Below are positions 35,416 through 48,542 of a DNA stretch of 64,000 bases, piece by piece. The DNA is taken from NCBI GenBank assembly GCA_903901045.1, contig CAIUPP010000088.1:1-64000 (forward strand), read 5' to 3'. The notes below the pieces were generated by a model that saw only the letters and a list, made by a program, of their open reading frames with translations, ran no database searches and was not told the origin of the DNA. Made by a program: the position numbers and the translations under genes. Source of the stretch: an uncultured Planctomycetota bacterium. GTDB taxonomy: Bacteria > Planctomycetota > Brocadiia > CAIUPP01. Positions within the stretch are counted from its first letter, which is position 1, and each line of letters opens with the position of its first letter.

Positions 35416-35654
35416 GCCTTCTGCGACCTTTCCTTGGCGCCAGCGCCCTGCGGGGCGCGCCCTTCGGCCAGTTCCCGCTCGCGCAGGGCCGTCAACAACT
35501 TGGCGATATCGGTCTTCAACTTGCGCAATTCGGCCGGGCGCTCCAGCTGCTCGGTTTCGCGCTGAAACCGGAAGTTGAACAGCGCCTTCTTCTTCTGCCC
35601 CACCAGCTGGACGATCTCCTCGCTGGGCATTTCGCGAATTTCGGCAATCTTCAC
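35412..35654 (-). CDS. rpmC: 50S ribosomal protein L29
   Basis: 80 aa. A two-helix protein by the exit tunnel: MKIAEIREMPSEEIVQL, then LFNFRFQRETEQLERPAEL and the second helix. The Ala/Gly/Lys tail (about 65-80) is an extension. It overlaps rplP by 4 bp. Confidence 0.95.
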   Translation of the reverse strand: MKIAEIREMPSEEIVQLVGQKKKALFNFRFQRETEQLERPAELRKLKTDIAKLLTALRERELAEGRAPQGAGAKERSQKA

Positions 35655-36061
35655 TGACGTGGCCTCCGCTTCAAGAGCCGAACGCGGATCGGCAGCTTGT
35701 GGGCCACCCGGTTCAGCGCTTCACGCGCGGTCTCTTCCGGCAGACCGCCAATCTCATACAGCACGCGGCCCGGCTTGATGACCGCGGCCCAGTACACCGG
35801 TTCGCCCTTGCCGGAACCCATGCGCACTTCCGCCGGCTTGCCGGTCAGCGGCTTGTGGGGGAATACGCGGATCCACAGCTTGCCTTCGCGGCCCATGAAG
35901 TGCTGGGCGGCGACGCGGCCGGCTTCGATCTGCCGAGCGGCCAGCCAGGCATAGTCCAGCGCCTGAAGACCGAACTCGCCGAACGCAACCGTGTTCCCGC
36001 GAGTCTCTTCGCCGCGCAGGACGCCGCGCTGGGATTTGCGGAACTTAACTCTTTTGGGCAT
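35651..36061 (-). CDS. rplP: 50S ribosomal protein L16
   Basis: 136 aa. L16 organises the A-site region. The start is the ATG before PKRVKFRKSQRG; the frame is open for another 41 codons inside rpsC but is not L16-like there. GREGKLWIRVFPHKPLTGKP and GSGKGEPVYW are diagnostic. It overlaps the rpsC 3' end by 17 bp. Confidence 0.96.
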   Translation of the reverse strand: MPKRVKFRKSQRGVLRGEETRGNTVAFGEFGLQALDYAWLAARQIEAGRVAAQHFMGREGKLWIRVFPHKPLTGKPAEVRMGSGKGEPVYWAAVIKPGRVLYEIGGLPEETAREALNRVAHKLPIRVRLLKRRPRQ

Positions 36062-36728
36062 CAACGCCAAGGCCGGCCTCCTTCTCAGCGACAGCATCGG
36101 CCTCGGTGACGAGGCCATGGTTGATCCATACTTTGACGCCGATGTGCCCCATGGTCGTATGGGCTTCGGCGAATCCGTAGTCAATCCGGGCGCGCAGGGT
36201 GTGGAGCGGGACGGAGCCGACGCGGATCAGTTCGCGGCGGGACATTTCCGCGCCGCCCAGGCGACCGGCCAGGCGGATGCGCACGCCTTTGGCGCCGGCA
36301 TCCATGCTGGCGTCGGTGGCTTTGCGCGCAGTGCGCTTGAACGAGGCGCGCTTGGCCAGCTGCTCGGCCATTCCTTCGGCGACCAGCTGCGCGCACATTT
36401 CCGGGCGGTGAATCTCGACGATGCGGATGTCCACCTTGCGCTTGCAGATTTCTTCAATCCGCGCACGCAGACGGTCCACTTCGGAGCCCTTCCGGCCGAT
36501 GATGACGCCGGGGCGCGCGCAGTGCAGGATGACGCGCACTTCTTCGCGCGTGCGCTCGATGTCGATGCGCGCGATCATGGCGAACGCGTAGTTCGCCTTG
36601 ACGAACTCTCGCAGGCGCCTGTCCTCGACCACCAGCTTGCCGAATTCCTTCTTACCGGCATACCAGCGCGAGCGCCAGTCTTCGATGATTCCGAGACGGA
36701 ACGAAATCGGATGTACTTTCTGACCCAT
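36045..36728 (-). CDS. rpsC: 30S ribosomal protein S3
   Basis: 227 aa. S3 lies at the mRNA entry channel. MGQKVHPISFRLG opens it; the KH domain holds GVIIGRKGSEVDRL; the C-terminal domain has ARIDYGFAEAHTTMGHIGV. Normal length. Confidence 0.96.
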   Translation of the reverse strand: MGQKVHPISFRLGIIEDWRSRWYAGKKEFGKLVVEDRRLREFVKANYAFAMIARIDIERTREEVRVILHCARPGVIIGRKGSEVDRLRARIEEICKRKVDIRIVEIHRPEMCAQLVAEGMAEQLAKRASFKRTARKATDASMDAGAKGVRIRLAGRLGGAEMSRRELIRVGSVPLHTLRARIDYGFAEAHTTMGHIGVKVWINHGLVTEADAVAEKEAGLGVDAQKS

Positions 36729-36752
36729 GTTTCCTCCAGGCCGGCGCTGTGA

Positions 36753-37115
36753 CTAGCGCCGCCCTTCTGCTTTGGGCGTCTCTTCCGGCGACGAGATGAC
36801 CAGATGTATATGGCTGCTGCGGAAGCGCATGCGCGCGGCCATTCCTCGCGGCCGAGCAAACCAACCTTTGCGCACGGGGCCTGAATCCACCCAGGCGCGC
36901 GAAATCACAAGCGAGTCGGGTTCCACGTCAAAGCGCTCGCCCGCGGTAGCGACGGCGGACTTGAGCAGCTTGGCGACCATCGGCGAGCCGCGCTTCCGGG
37001 TCATCCGCAGGATGTTGAACGCCTCATCCACCCGGACGCCGCGGACCAGGTCCACCACCAGGCGCACCTTGGTCGGCGCGATGCGTGCATGACGATAAGC
37101 GACTTTCAGTTCCAT
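36753..37115 (-). CDS. rplV: 50S ribosomal protein L22
   Basis: 120 aa. L22 lines the exit tunnel. RHARIAPTKVRLVVDLVRG, then VISRAWVDSGPVRKGWFARPRG and the tail are canonical. Confidence 0.96.
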   Translation of the reverse strand: MELKVAYRHARIAPTKVRLVVDLVRGVRVDEAFNILRMTRKRGSPMVAKLLKSAVATAGERFDVEPDSLVISRAWVDSGPVRKGWFARPRGMAARMRFRSSHIHLVISSPEETPKAEGRR

Positions 37116-37135
37116 GGATATTTTCCCTGCGTATG

Positions 37136-37441
37136 TCAGGAGGCGGTCGGGGCTGCTGCCGCGGCGGCCGCTTCCTTGGCCTTCCGGCCGCTATGGCCGC
37201 GGAAGGTGCGCGTCGGGGCGAATTCCCCCAGCCGGTGTCCCACCATCTCCTCGGTCACGAACAGCTTGATGAAGGTCTTGCCGTTGTGAATGGAGAAGTT
37301 GTGGTTCACGAATTCCGGCAGTATGACGCAAGCGCGGCGCCACGTCTTGAGCGGCTCACGATCGCCGCTCTGCTTCTGCGCGCGCACGCGCGCCACCAGC
37401 TTCGCGTCTACATTCGGGCCTTTTTTGATCGAACGGCTCAT
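37136..37441 (-). CDS. rpsS: 30S ribosomal protein S19
   Basis: 101 aa. S19 pairs with S13 in the 30S head. MSRSIKKGPNVDAKL and KTFIKLFVTEEMVGHRLGEF are diagnostic; the last about 10 residues are an Ala-rich extension. Confidence 0.96.
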   Translation of the reverse strand: MSRSIKKGPNVDAKLVARVRAQKQSGDREPLKTWRRACVILPEFVNHNFSIHNGKTFIKLFVTEEMVGHRLGEFAPTRTFRGHSGRKAKEAAAAAAAPTAS

Positions 37442-37468
37442 GCGTTAGACTCCACTGAGTTTCTAGAA

Positions 37469-38305
37469 TCAGCGCCCGACGCGCCGACGGCGAATGATGA
37501 AACGGCTCGTCGGATTGCGGCGCTTGCGGGTCTTGCCGCCCTTGGACAGCACGCCGGTGGGGCCGACCTGCGGACGGCCGCCGCCGCCGGTACGTCCTTC
37601 GCCGCCACCCATCGGGTGGTCAATCGGGTTCATGGCGTTGGCGCGCTGTTGCGGCTTGCGCCCGAGCCAGCGCATGCGCCCGGCTTTGCCCAGGCGGATG
37701 TTCTGGTGGTCCAGGTTCCCGACCTGTCCGATGGTGGCGCGGCAATTCAGATGCACGCGGCGCAGTTCGCCGCTGGGCATGATCAACTGGGCGTACTCCC
37801 CTTCCTTGGCCGAGATCTGCACCATGGAACCGGCCGACCGCGCCAGCTTGGCGCCCGTGCCGGGGATCATTTCAATGGCGTGAACCATGATGCCCTGCGG
37901 AATGTTCCGCAGCGGCATGCAGTTGCCCACGCGCGGCTCCACTTCGGCGCCGGATACGACCGACATGCCCACGGTGAGCTGCTCGGGGCAGAGGATGTAG
38001 CGCTTCTCGCCATCGGGATAGTTGAGCAGCGCGATGCGCGCGGAGCGGTTCGGGTCGTACTCGATCGCGACGACCTTGGCCGGCATGCCGTCCTTGTCGC
38101 GACGGAAGTCGATGGTCCGGTAGCGGCGCTTGTGCCCGCCTCCGATGAAGCGACGCGTGGCGATGCCATAGACGTTGCGCCCGCCGGTCTTGCGAACAGC
38201 GGAGGTGAGGTTCTTCTCCGGCTTCGTCTTGGTGATCTCGGCGAAGTCTGAGACGGTCCCGAGCCTGCGTCCGGGCGATGTCGGCTTGTATTTTTTGATT
38301 CCCAT
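37469..38305 (-). CDS. rplB: 50S ribosomal protein L2
   Basis: 278 aa. L2 supports the peptidyl-transferase centre. [19 protein letters not shown] opens it; the catalytic-centre His lies in [17 protein letters not shown]. The start is the ATG at 38305; the frame stays open 36 codons further into rplW but is not L2. Confidence 0.97.
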   Translation of the reverse strand: MGIKKYKPTSPGRRLGTVSDFAEITKTKPEKNLTSAVRKTGGRNVYGIATRRFIGGGHKRRYRTIDFRRDKDGMPAKVVAIEYDPNRSARIALLNYPDGEKRYILCPEQLTVGMSVVSGAEVEPRVGNCMPLRNIPQGIMVHAIEMIPGTGAKLARSAGSMVQISAKEGEYAQLIMPSGELRRVHLNCRATIGQVGNLDHQNIRLGKAGRMRWLGRKPQQRANAMNPIDHPMGGGEGRTGGGGRPQVGPTGVLSKGGKTRKRRNPTSRFIIRRRRVGR

Positions 38306-38337
38306 TGCGTTTTCCTCGGCCCTGCGGCCGTTCTCGC

Positions 38338-38622
38338 TCAGATAAACTCGATGGTCTCGCCCGGCGCCAGGGTTACAATGGCGCGCTTCCATTCGCCGGT
38401 GGTGCCCTTCCAATAACGGTAGTGGCGGGGCTTGCCTTTGCGGCTCATGGTCCGCACTTTCTTGACGTGGACGGAGAACAGCTCCTCCACGGCTTTCTTG
38501 ATTTCCGCCTTCTTGGCGGAAGGATCGACTTCAAACGGGTACTGGTTGAGCTGGTTGACCCCCGCCATCCCCTTCTCGGTGATCAGCGGGCGCCGGACGA
38601 TCATGTAGCTGTCTCTGTTCAT
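38338..38622 (-). CDS. rplW: 50S ribosomal protein L23
   Basis: 94 aa. L23 is the docking site for trigger factor and SRP at the tunnel exit. [19 protein letters not shown] and [20 protein letters not shown] fit. It overlaps rplD by 4 bp. Confidence 0.95.
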   Translation of the reverse strand: MNRDSYMIVRRPLITEKGMAGVNQLNQYPFEVDPSAKKAEIKKAVEELFSVHVKKVRTMSRKGKPRHYRYWKGTTGEWKRAIVTLAPGETIEFI

Positions 38623-39245
38623 GAATGGAGCGCCTCGATCACGTGGTTGAACGCCGCCTGGGTAAAGAGCAGGCGGTCCGATTGGAGAAGATCATACGCA
38701 TTCAGGTCGGCGGCGCGGCGAACCGTGACGCCGGGGATGTTGCGGGCGGACTTCCAGAAGTTCCCGCTGGTCTCCTCGACCACGAAGAGGCAGCGCCCGG
38801 AGATGCCCATCGTCTTGAGCAGAGTGGCGACCACCTTGGTCTTGGGGGCATCCATCGTCATTTCGGCGATGAGGTTCACTTCGTTCCCCTGCAGACGCGA
38901 GAGCAGGGCGGAACGGGTGGCGACGCGGCGGGACTGCTTGGGCATGTGGTACGAGATGTCGCGCGTCTGCGGGGCGAAGGCGACGCCGCCGCCGCGACGC
39001 TGCGGCGTGCTGTCGGAGCCCATGCGCGCGTTGCCGGTGTGCTTCTGCTTGTACACCTTGCGCGTGCTGATGCTGACCATGCCGCGCGTGAGGGTGCCCT
39101 TGGTGCAGACGTGCTGGTTGTTCTCGTACATCTGCACCGCCTGCCGGAGCAGAGACTTCTTGACCTTCTTGCCCAGGACGGTCTCATCAACCTGGACCGG
39201 GGCGAGTGCTTGGCCTTGTTTGTCGTAGACAGGAACAGAGATCAT
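38619..39245 (-). CDS. rplD: 50S ribosomal protein L4
   Basis: 208 aa. L4 reaches into the exit tunnel. The loop RKVYKQKHTGNARMGS and GVAFAPQTRDISYHMPKQSRR are visible, shifted slightly from the usual KQKGTGRARQG. In many bacteria L4 represses the S10 operon. It overlaps rplC and rplW by 4 bp. Confidence 0.95.
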   Translation of the reverse strand: MISVPVYDKQGQALAPVQVDETVLGKKVKKSLLRQAVQMYENNQHVCTKGTLTRGMVSISTRKVYKQKHTGNARMGSDSTPQRRGGGVAFAPQTRDISYHMPKQSRRVATRSALLSRLQGNEVNLIAEMTMDAPKTKVVATLLKTMGISGRCLFVVEETSGNFWKSARNIPGVTVRRAADLNAYDLLQSDRLLFTQAAFNHVIEALHS

Positions 39246-39889
39246 TGCTGCTTGCCCTTCCGTGGCGCACAGGACCGGACGATGACATAGCTTCCGACGG
39301 CGCCCGGAACGGCGCCTTTCAACATGAGGAGGTTCTTTTCGGAGTCTATCTTGACGATTCGGAGGTTCTTGACGGTGTGACGCTTGTTACCCATCTGCCC
39401 TGCCATGCGGGTGCCCTTCCACACGTGGCCCGGGTCGGTGTTGGCGCCGATGGAGCCGGGCGCGCGGTGGTCTTTCGACGCGCCGTGGCTGGCCGGGTGG
39501 CCGCCGAAGCCGTAACGCTTCATGCCGCCCTGGAACCCCTTGCCCTTGTTGGTTCCGATCACGTCGACGCGCTGGACTTCCTTGAACAGTTCCACGGTGA
39601 GCGTCTGGCCCAGTTCGAGCTTGTCCTTGCCGTCGGCGTCCACTTCGCGGATGAACCGCTGCGGCTCCGCTTTCGCGGCGCGCGCGTGGCCGGACTCCGG
39701 CTTGGTGGCGTTCTTGCGGCGGCGGTCATCCATGCCCAGTTGCACGGCGCTGTAGCCGTCGTTCTCCTGGGTTTTGACCTGCATCACTTTGCAGGGACCG
39801 GCTTGAATAACAGTCACCGGCAGGAGCGATCCGGCCTCGTCATAAATTTGCGTCATGCCGAGCTTCCTGCCGAGCAATCCAGCGATCAT
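39242..39889 (-). CDS. rplC: 50S ribosomal protein L3
   Basis: 215 aa. L3 reaches the peptidyl-transferase centre. GLLGRKLGMTQIYDEAG at the start, then KGKGFQGGMKRYGFGGHPAS and GHVWKGTRMAGQMGNKRHT are canonical. Confidence 0.96.
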   Translation of the reverse strand: MIAGLLGRKLGMTQIYDEAGSLLPVTVIQAGPCKVMQVKTQENDGYSAVQLGMDDRRRKNATKPESGHARAAKAEPQRFIREVDADGKDKLELGQTLTVELFKEVQRVDVIGTNKGKGFQGGMKRYGFGGHPASHGASKDHRAPGSIGANTDPGHVWKGTRMAGQMGNKRHTVKNLRIVKIDSEKNLLMLKGAVPGAVGSYVIVRSCAPRKGKQQ

Positions 39890-39908
39890 AACAACACTCC
39901 TGTAAGGA

Positions 39909-40217
39909 TCAAGCCTTTATCCGGATATCCACCCCGGCGGGCATTTCGAGCCGCCCCAGGGCGTCAATGGTCTTGGCCGTCGGTTCCATAATATCGATGA
40001 TGCGTTTGTGCGTGCGGATTTCGAATTGCTCGCGGGACTTCTTGTCGATGTGGGGGGAGCGAAGGACGGTGTAGCGTTCGATGCGCGTCGGGATCGGTAT
40101 CGGTCCGTTGACACGCGCTCCCGTGTCCTTGGCCGTCTCGACGATTTTGGCCGCCGAGCGATCCAGGACGCGATGGTCGTACGCTTCCATGCGGATGCGG
40201 ATTTTGTCTTTGCTCAT
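39909..40217 (-). CDS. rpsJ: 30S ribosomal protein S10
   Basis: 102 aa. S10 serves in the 30S head and, with NusB, in antitermination. The start is the ATG before [18 protein letters not shown], matching family length; the frame is open 41 codons further upstream. [19 protein letters not shown] is canonical. The 184-bp gap upstream to fusA contains no tuf gene. Confidence 0.96.
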   Translation of the reverse strand: MSKDKIRIRMEAYDHRVLDRSAAKIVETAKDTGARVNGPIPIPTRIERYTVLRSPHIDKKSREQFEIRTHKRIIDIMEPTAKTIDALGRLEMPAGVDIRIKA

Positions 40218-40401
40218 TGCCTTACACATCCCCGCATACACGCGGACGAGAAAACACGGGTCATTTGATGCATTCTCCCTATACCCTCGATCCGCCAACG
40301 GCGGTCCGGGCAGCACAAAATCGTTACGTTCGTGGCGCAAAGACTGGTAATATAACCGTTTCGCATCGTCTTGTCAAACGCATTTCAACGGAAAAACGGG
40401 G

Positions 40402-42465
40402 TCAAACCACCATTTTGTCATAAATCTTTTGCGGGGCAGGGCGGTAGTCGCTGGGTTCCAGCGTGTACGTGGCCCTTCCCTGCGTCATGGAACGCAGCGC
40501 GGTGGCGTATCCGAACATCTCCGACAGAGGCGCGAGCGCAACAACGACGCGCGCTTCGTCGCGTTCGAGCACCTGGCTGATTTCCGCGCGGCGGCTGTTC
40601 AAGTCGGCGATGACGTCTCCCAGATACTGCGCCGGGGTGACCGCTTCCAGCGACATGATCGGTTCGAGAAGCAACGCGCCCCCCTCCTCCACCGCCTTGC
40701 GCATGGCGATGGATGCGGCGGCCTCGAAGGCGACTTCGTCGGAGTCGCTGGGATGTTCCTCCGCGTCGGAGGCAATGACTTCGACGTTGATCAGCGGGTA
40801 GCCGGTGACCACGCCGCCGCGCGCAGTCTCGATGACTCCCGCCTCGATCGCCTGCGCGAAACGGCGCTTGATCTTCTGCGTCGGGAGGTTGTTCACGAAT
40901 TGAACACCCCCCTTCAGCGCCGCGGGTTTGACGGTGAGCTTCACCACGGCATAGGTGCCGCGCGTCCCCGTCTGCTGGATCAGGCGACCTTCGGCCTCCT
41001 GCGCGCGCGCGATGGTTTCCTTGTACGCAACGCGCGGCTCGCCGACGTTCGCCCCGATGCCGAACTCATCCAGGAGGCGGTTCTTGATGACCTCCAGGTG
41101 CAGCTCTCCCATTCCGCTGATGATGGTCTGGCCGGTCTCGGCGTCGTTCCTGACTTCAAACGTCGGGTCCTCGCGCGCGAGGCGCTGAAGCGACTCTGCG
41201 AGTTTGTCGCGGTCGGCCTGGGTGCGCGGCTCGATGGCCATGCTGACCACCGTGTTCGGGAACTGCATCGGCTCCAGGAGGATGGGGGCGTCGGTTTCGC
41301 AGAGCGTGTCGCCGGTGGTGGTATTGCTCAGCCCCCCCACCGCGACGATCTCCCCCGGGCCGGCTTCCTTGACGCTCTCCTCTTTCCGGTTGGCGTACAT
41401 ATGATAGATGTGCGCGATGGCTTCCTTCTTCTCCCGGCGCGGGTTGAACACCTTGCGCCCCGCGCGCAGCACGCCGGAGTAGACGCGGACGTAAACTATT
41501 TCATCGTAACGGTCTGCGGCCACCTTGAATGCCAGCGCGGTGAGCGATTCCTCCGGACTGTGCCCGCGCCGAATCTTGCGGGAGGCGTCCTCGGGATCCG
41601 TTCCCTCCACGTCCGGAACCTCCTCGGGCGAGGGCAGATAGTCCACGACGGCGTCCAGTAGCGGGTGGACTCCGACGCGCTTGAGGCTCGATCCGCACAG
41701 CACGGGAACGGCGCGGTTGGCCAGGGTGAGTTGGCGGATGCCCGCGCGCAATTCGTCGGCGCTCAGCGTGCCGTTGTCCAGGTACGGTCCGGCCAGGCTG
41801 TCCACGTTCTCCGCGACCGTTTCGCACAGCCGGTCGCGCCACGTCGCCGCCTCGGCGGCGAGATCGGCGGGAACATCGGTCTCGCGAAGGACGACATCTT
41901 TCTCATCCGCGTCGAAGTAGATGGCGCGCATGCGCAGCAGGTCGACGACTCCCTGAAGGGAGCGGTCGCTGCCGATGGGAATCTGCACCGGCAGCGGGAG
42001 CGCGCGCAGCCGCTGCTGAATCGCCTGGATCACGCGGGGGTAATCGGAGCCGGGACGGTCCAGCTTGTTGACGAAGCAGAGGCGCGGCACTTTGTAGCGG
42101 TTGGCCTGACGCCAGACGGTCTCGGTCTGCGCTTCCACTCCGCCCACGCCGCAGAGCACGATGATGGCGCCGTCGAGGACGCGCAAGGAGCGCTCCACTT
42201 CGGCGGTGAAGTCCACGTGCCCCGGCGTGTCGATGAGCGAGACCATGTGCCCGCGCCATTCGAAGCTGATCGCCGCGGAGGTGATGGTGATGCCGCGGCG
42301 CTGCTCCTCTTTCATCCAGTCCGTAACGGTGGTGCCATCGTCCACTTCACCCATCTTGTACGTGCGCCCGGCGTAGTACAGGATGCGCTCGGTGGTGGTG
42401 GTCTTGCCGGCGTCGATGTGCGCCAGGACGCCGATATTGCGCCGTTTGGCAAGCGGAATTGTCAT
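40402..42465 (-). CDS. fusA: Elongation factor G, mitochondrial-EFG1/spdEFG1-like
   Basis: 687 aa. A translational GTPase that drives translocation. G1 is AHIDAGKT (15-22), G3 DTPGH (79-83), G4 NKLD (133-136). Several segments match mitochondrial EF-G1 and the bacterial spdEFG1 group better than standard EF-G: VLCGVGGVEAQT, FVNKLDRPGS, VQIPIGSDRSLQGVVDLL and RAIYFDADEK. In that group translocation and ribosome recycling are split between two EF-Gs. It stands in the str position behind rpsG, and no second fusA is in the window. Confidence 0.93.
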   Translation of the reverse strand: MTIPLAKRRNIGVLAHIDAGKTTTTERILYYAGRTYKMGEVDDGTTVTDWMKEEQRRGITITSAAISFEWRGHMVSLIDTPGHVDFTAEVERSLRVLDGAIIVLCGVGGVEAQTETVWRQANRYKVPRLCFVNKLDRPGSDYPRVIQAIQQRLRALPLPVQIPIGSDRSLQGVVDLLRMRAIYFDADEKDVVLRETDVPADLAAEAATWRDRLCETVAENVDSLAGPYLDNGTLSADELRAGIRQLTLANRAVPVLCGSSLKRVGVHPLLDAVVDYLPSPEEVPDVEGTDPEDASRKIRRGHSPEESLTALAFKVAADRYDEIVYVRVYSGVLRAGRKVFNPRREKKEAIAHIYHMYANRKEESVKEAGPGEIVAVGGLSNTTTGDTLCETDAPILLEPMQFPNTVVSMAIEPRTQADRDKLAESLQRLAREDPTFEVRNDAETGQTIISGMGELHLEVIKNRLLDEFGIGANVGEPRVAYKETIARAQEAEGRLIQQTGTRGTYAVVKLTVKPAALKGGVQFVNNLPTQKIKRRFAQAIEAGVIETARGGVVTGYPLINVEVIASDAEEHPSDSDEVAFEAAASIAMRKAVEEGGALLLEPIMSLEAVTPAQYLGDVIADLNSRRAEISQVLERDEARVVVALAPLSEMFGYATALRSMTQGRATYTLEPSDYRPAPQKIYDKMVV

Positions 42466-42490
42466 CTGGATGATCTCACTAGAAGACGAC

Positions 42491-42516
42491 GCCGCCTGGC
42501 CACGGGGCCAGGCGGC
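42491..42516. promoter_or_regulatory. Hairpin in fusA leader
   Basis: GCCGCCTGGCC (42491-42501) pairs perfectly with GGCCAGGCGGC (42506-42516), 26 bp upstream of the fusA ATG within the rpsG-fusA gap. On the minus strand it lacks a T tract, so it is more likely a processing or regulatory structure than a terminator. Confidence 0.35.
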
Positions 42517-42573
42517 AAAAGTTGCATCAGCTCAAGGGCGAAGCTTTCGCGCGGTGCAGGGCGAGCGCGCGGC

Positions 42574-43047
42574 TCACCAGGCGAAGTGCGCGAAGGCCTT
42601 GTTGGCCTCGGCCATCTTGTGGACGTTCTCGCGCTGCGTGAACGCCGCACCGGTCTTGTTGTAGGCGTCCACCAGTTCGGCGGCGAGCCGAATGTCCATG
42701 GGCTTGCCCTTGCGGGCGCGGGCCGCCGCGAGAATCCAGCGGAACGCCAGCGCCTGCGCGCGCGGCCGCGGGACTTCCACGGGCACCTGGTAGGTGGCGC
42801 CGCCGACGCGCTTCGAGCGCACTTCGACGGTGGGACGCACGTTCTCGATGCAGGTTTCGAACGCCTTGAGCGGGTCCACGCCGGGGACCTTCTGGCCGAC
42901 GATATCCATCGCGCCGTAGAAGATATCCTCCGCCGTGCTCTTCTTGCCGCCGTACATGAGGCAGTTGATGAACTTGCTCACCAGTTTGCTCTTGAAGCGA
43001 ACGTCGGGCTGGAGGAAGACCGACGTGCTGCGGAATTTCAGGGCCAT
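42574..43047 (-). CDS. rpsG: 30S ribosomal protein S7
   Basis: 157 aa. S7 starts assembly of the 30S head and lies by the E site. [22 protein letters not shown] and [12 protein letters not shown] are diagnostic. Normal length. Confidence 0.96.
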   Translation of the reverse strand: MALKFRSTSVFLQPDVRFKSKLVSKFINCLMYGGKKSTAEDIFYGAMDIVGQKVPGVDPLKAFETCIENVRPTVEVRSKRVGGATYQVPVEVPRPRAQALAFRWILAAARARKGKPMDIRLAAELVDAYNKTGAAFTQRENVHKMAEANKAFAHFAW

Positions 43048-43122
43048 CGTCGAATGCGCTCCTTCCTAACTTGGGCTGCAGCCTGTTTCATGACTGCCAA
43101 ACCGGCAATGAAACAGCTTGGC

Positions 43123-43494
43123 TTACTTGGGCCGCTTGGCGCCGTACTTGGACCGGCTCTGACGACGCGCCTCGACGCCCGTGGCGTCGAGTTTGCCGCG
43201 AATGATGTGGTAGCGCACGCCGGGCAGGTCGCGCACGCGGCCGCCGCGCACGAGCACGGTGAGGTGCTCCTGCAGGTTGTGCCCTTCCCCGGGAATGTAC
43301 GCGATGACTTCGCGCCCATTGCTCAGGCGCACCTTGGTCACCTTGCGCAAAGCCGAGTTCGGCTTCTTGGGTGTGCGGGTCATGACCTGCAGGCAGACTC
43401 CGCGCTTCTGCGCGCAGCCCTGAAGGTCGGGACGCTTGCTCTTGTACTGGACCTTCTTGCGGCCTTTGCGCACCAGCTGGCTGATCGTTGGCAT
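43123..43494 (-). CDS. rpsL: 30S ribosomal protein S12
   Basis: 123 aa. S12 monitors codon-anticodon pairing. [15 protein letters not shown] opens it; [13 protein letters not shown] holds the streptomycin-site Lys, and [19 protein letters not shown] the second site. Both resistance-linked Lys/Arg positions look wild type. Confidence 0.97.
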   Translation of the reverse strand: MPTISQLVRKGRKKVQYKSKRPDLQGCAQKRGVCLQVMTRTPKKPNSALRKVTKVRLSNGREVIAYIPGEGHNLQEHLTVLVRGGRVRDLPGVRYHIIRGKLDATGVEARRQSRSKYGAKRPK

Positions 43495-43524
43495 CGTACT
43501 TGACTCCTGTGCCTGTGCGAGAAC

Positions 43525-47640
<4,116 letters not shown>

Positions 47641-47761
47641 CGCGGTCATCTCCTTTCCTCGGCCGCAGCCGAAGTAATCCGGCCGGTTCGTTCAAGGCAA
47701 AACCGGCGCAACGACGCGTCGCGGGGTCGCGCGCGATGCTGTGCGCAATCCCGAGCATAGT

Positions 47762-47791
47762 AGTATAACAACCTGGACGGCCATCCGTCCA
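47762..47791 (-). promoter_or_regulatory. Candidate rpoC promoter with hairpin over the -35
   Basis: Minus strand: TGGACG (47786-47791), 18-bp spacer, TATACT (47762-47767), about 120 bp upstream of the rpoC ATG. The -35 lies inside a perfect 8-bp stem (47773-47780 with 47785-47792, CTGGACGG/CCGTCCAG), so the element could be an operator or a weak terminator as well. It would give rpoC its own start site after loss of rpoB from this position. Confidence 0.45.
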
Positions 47792-47879
47792 GCCGAATGT
47801 CAGCCGACATTTCAAGCGCGCCGCTCCCGCCTGGCCCTCTTCCGGCCCGGCGCGCGGCCCGCACTTCACCCCAACGGAG

Positions 47880-47994
47880 CAATGGGCAATTACCAAAGGC
47901 CCACGGCCAACGGAACGGCCGGCGCCTGCCTGGGCTGCTGCCCGCCGACGCCATTGCCGCTCCCTGGCAATTGGCTATCGGCAATTGCCCATTG
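47880..47994. repeat. Inverted-repeat-bounded element in the rplL-rpoC gap
   Basis: The 397-bp gap 47641-48037 has no gene. It holds CAATGGGCAATT (47880-47891) and its exact complement AATTGCCCATTG (47983-47994), with related GGCAATTGG words inside and right after. The composition is unlike the neighbouring genes. The same CAATGGGCAA word forms the inverted repeat upstream of the relocated rpoB (24928-24954). No transposase or open frame of substance lies within. Confidence 0.6.
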
Positions 47995-48037
47995 GCAATT
48001 AATATGTTTTCCTCGCGCAAAGAGCATGCGCCGGCGG

Positions 48038-48436
48038 TTACTTCAACTCGACCTTCGCGCCGACCTCTTCGAGCTTGGCCTTCATCTTCTCGGCTTCTTC
48101 CTTGGGCACAGCTTCCTTGACTGCCTTCGGAGCGCTGTCCACAACCGCCTTGGCTTCCTTCAGCCCGAGGGTGGTGAACTCGCGAACGACCTTGATGACC
48201 TGCAGCTTGTTCGCGCCGGCGTTGGTGAGAACCACGTCGAACTCGGTCTTCTCAGCCGCGGGAGCGCCCGCCGCCGCCGCCGGAGCCGCCGCCGCTGCCG
48301 CAACCGGGGCCGCGGACACGCCGAACTTCGCTTCGAACGCCTTCACCAACTCGGCCGCCTCAAGCAACGTCATGCCGGAGACCAGATCCAGCACCTGGGC
48401 AACCTTCGCAGAGGTCTCAGCCTTTACTTCACCCAT
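48038..48436 (-). CDS. rplL: 50S ribosomal protein L7/L12
   Basis: 132 aa. The N-terminal dimer domain binds L10; an Ala/Pro hinge (about 40-62) links to the C-terminal domain ([37 protein letters not shown], split here as the factor-binding face). It recruits translational GTPases to the stalk. rpoB normally follows; here the next gene is rpoC after the gap. Confidence 0.96.
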   Translation of the reverse strand: MGEVKAETSAKVAQVLDLVSGMTLLEAAELVKAFEAKFGVSAAPVAAAAAAPAAAAGAPAAEKTEFDVVLTNAGANKLQVIKVVREFTTLGLKEAKAVVDSAPKAVKEAVPKEEAEKMKAKLEEVGAKVELK

Positions 48437-48542
48437 TGAATCCTCCTGTTTTCTCTGTAGTCCTGCCCCCCGCAGGGGCGCAACTCAGAAACCTCCCGGC
48501 GCGCCACTCCGAGATGACCGGCGCACGACTCCCGTCAACGGC

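Noticed and set aside
40218..40401. Expected tuf between fusA and rpsJ
   Set aside because: Only 184 bp lie here; no tuf fragment or pseudogene is visible, and tuf is at 51584-52786.
47646..48020. Open frame of 124 codons in the rplL-rpoC gap
   Set aside because: It starts at TTG, is made of the translated inverted repeat and GC-rich spacer, and has no recognisable motif; treated as non-coding.
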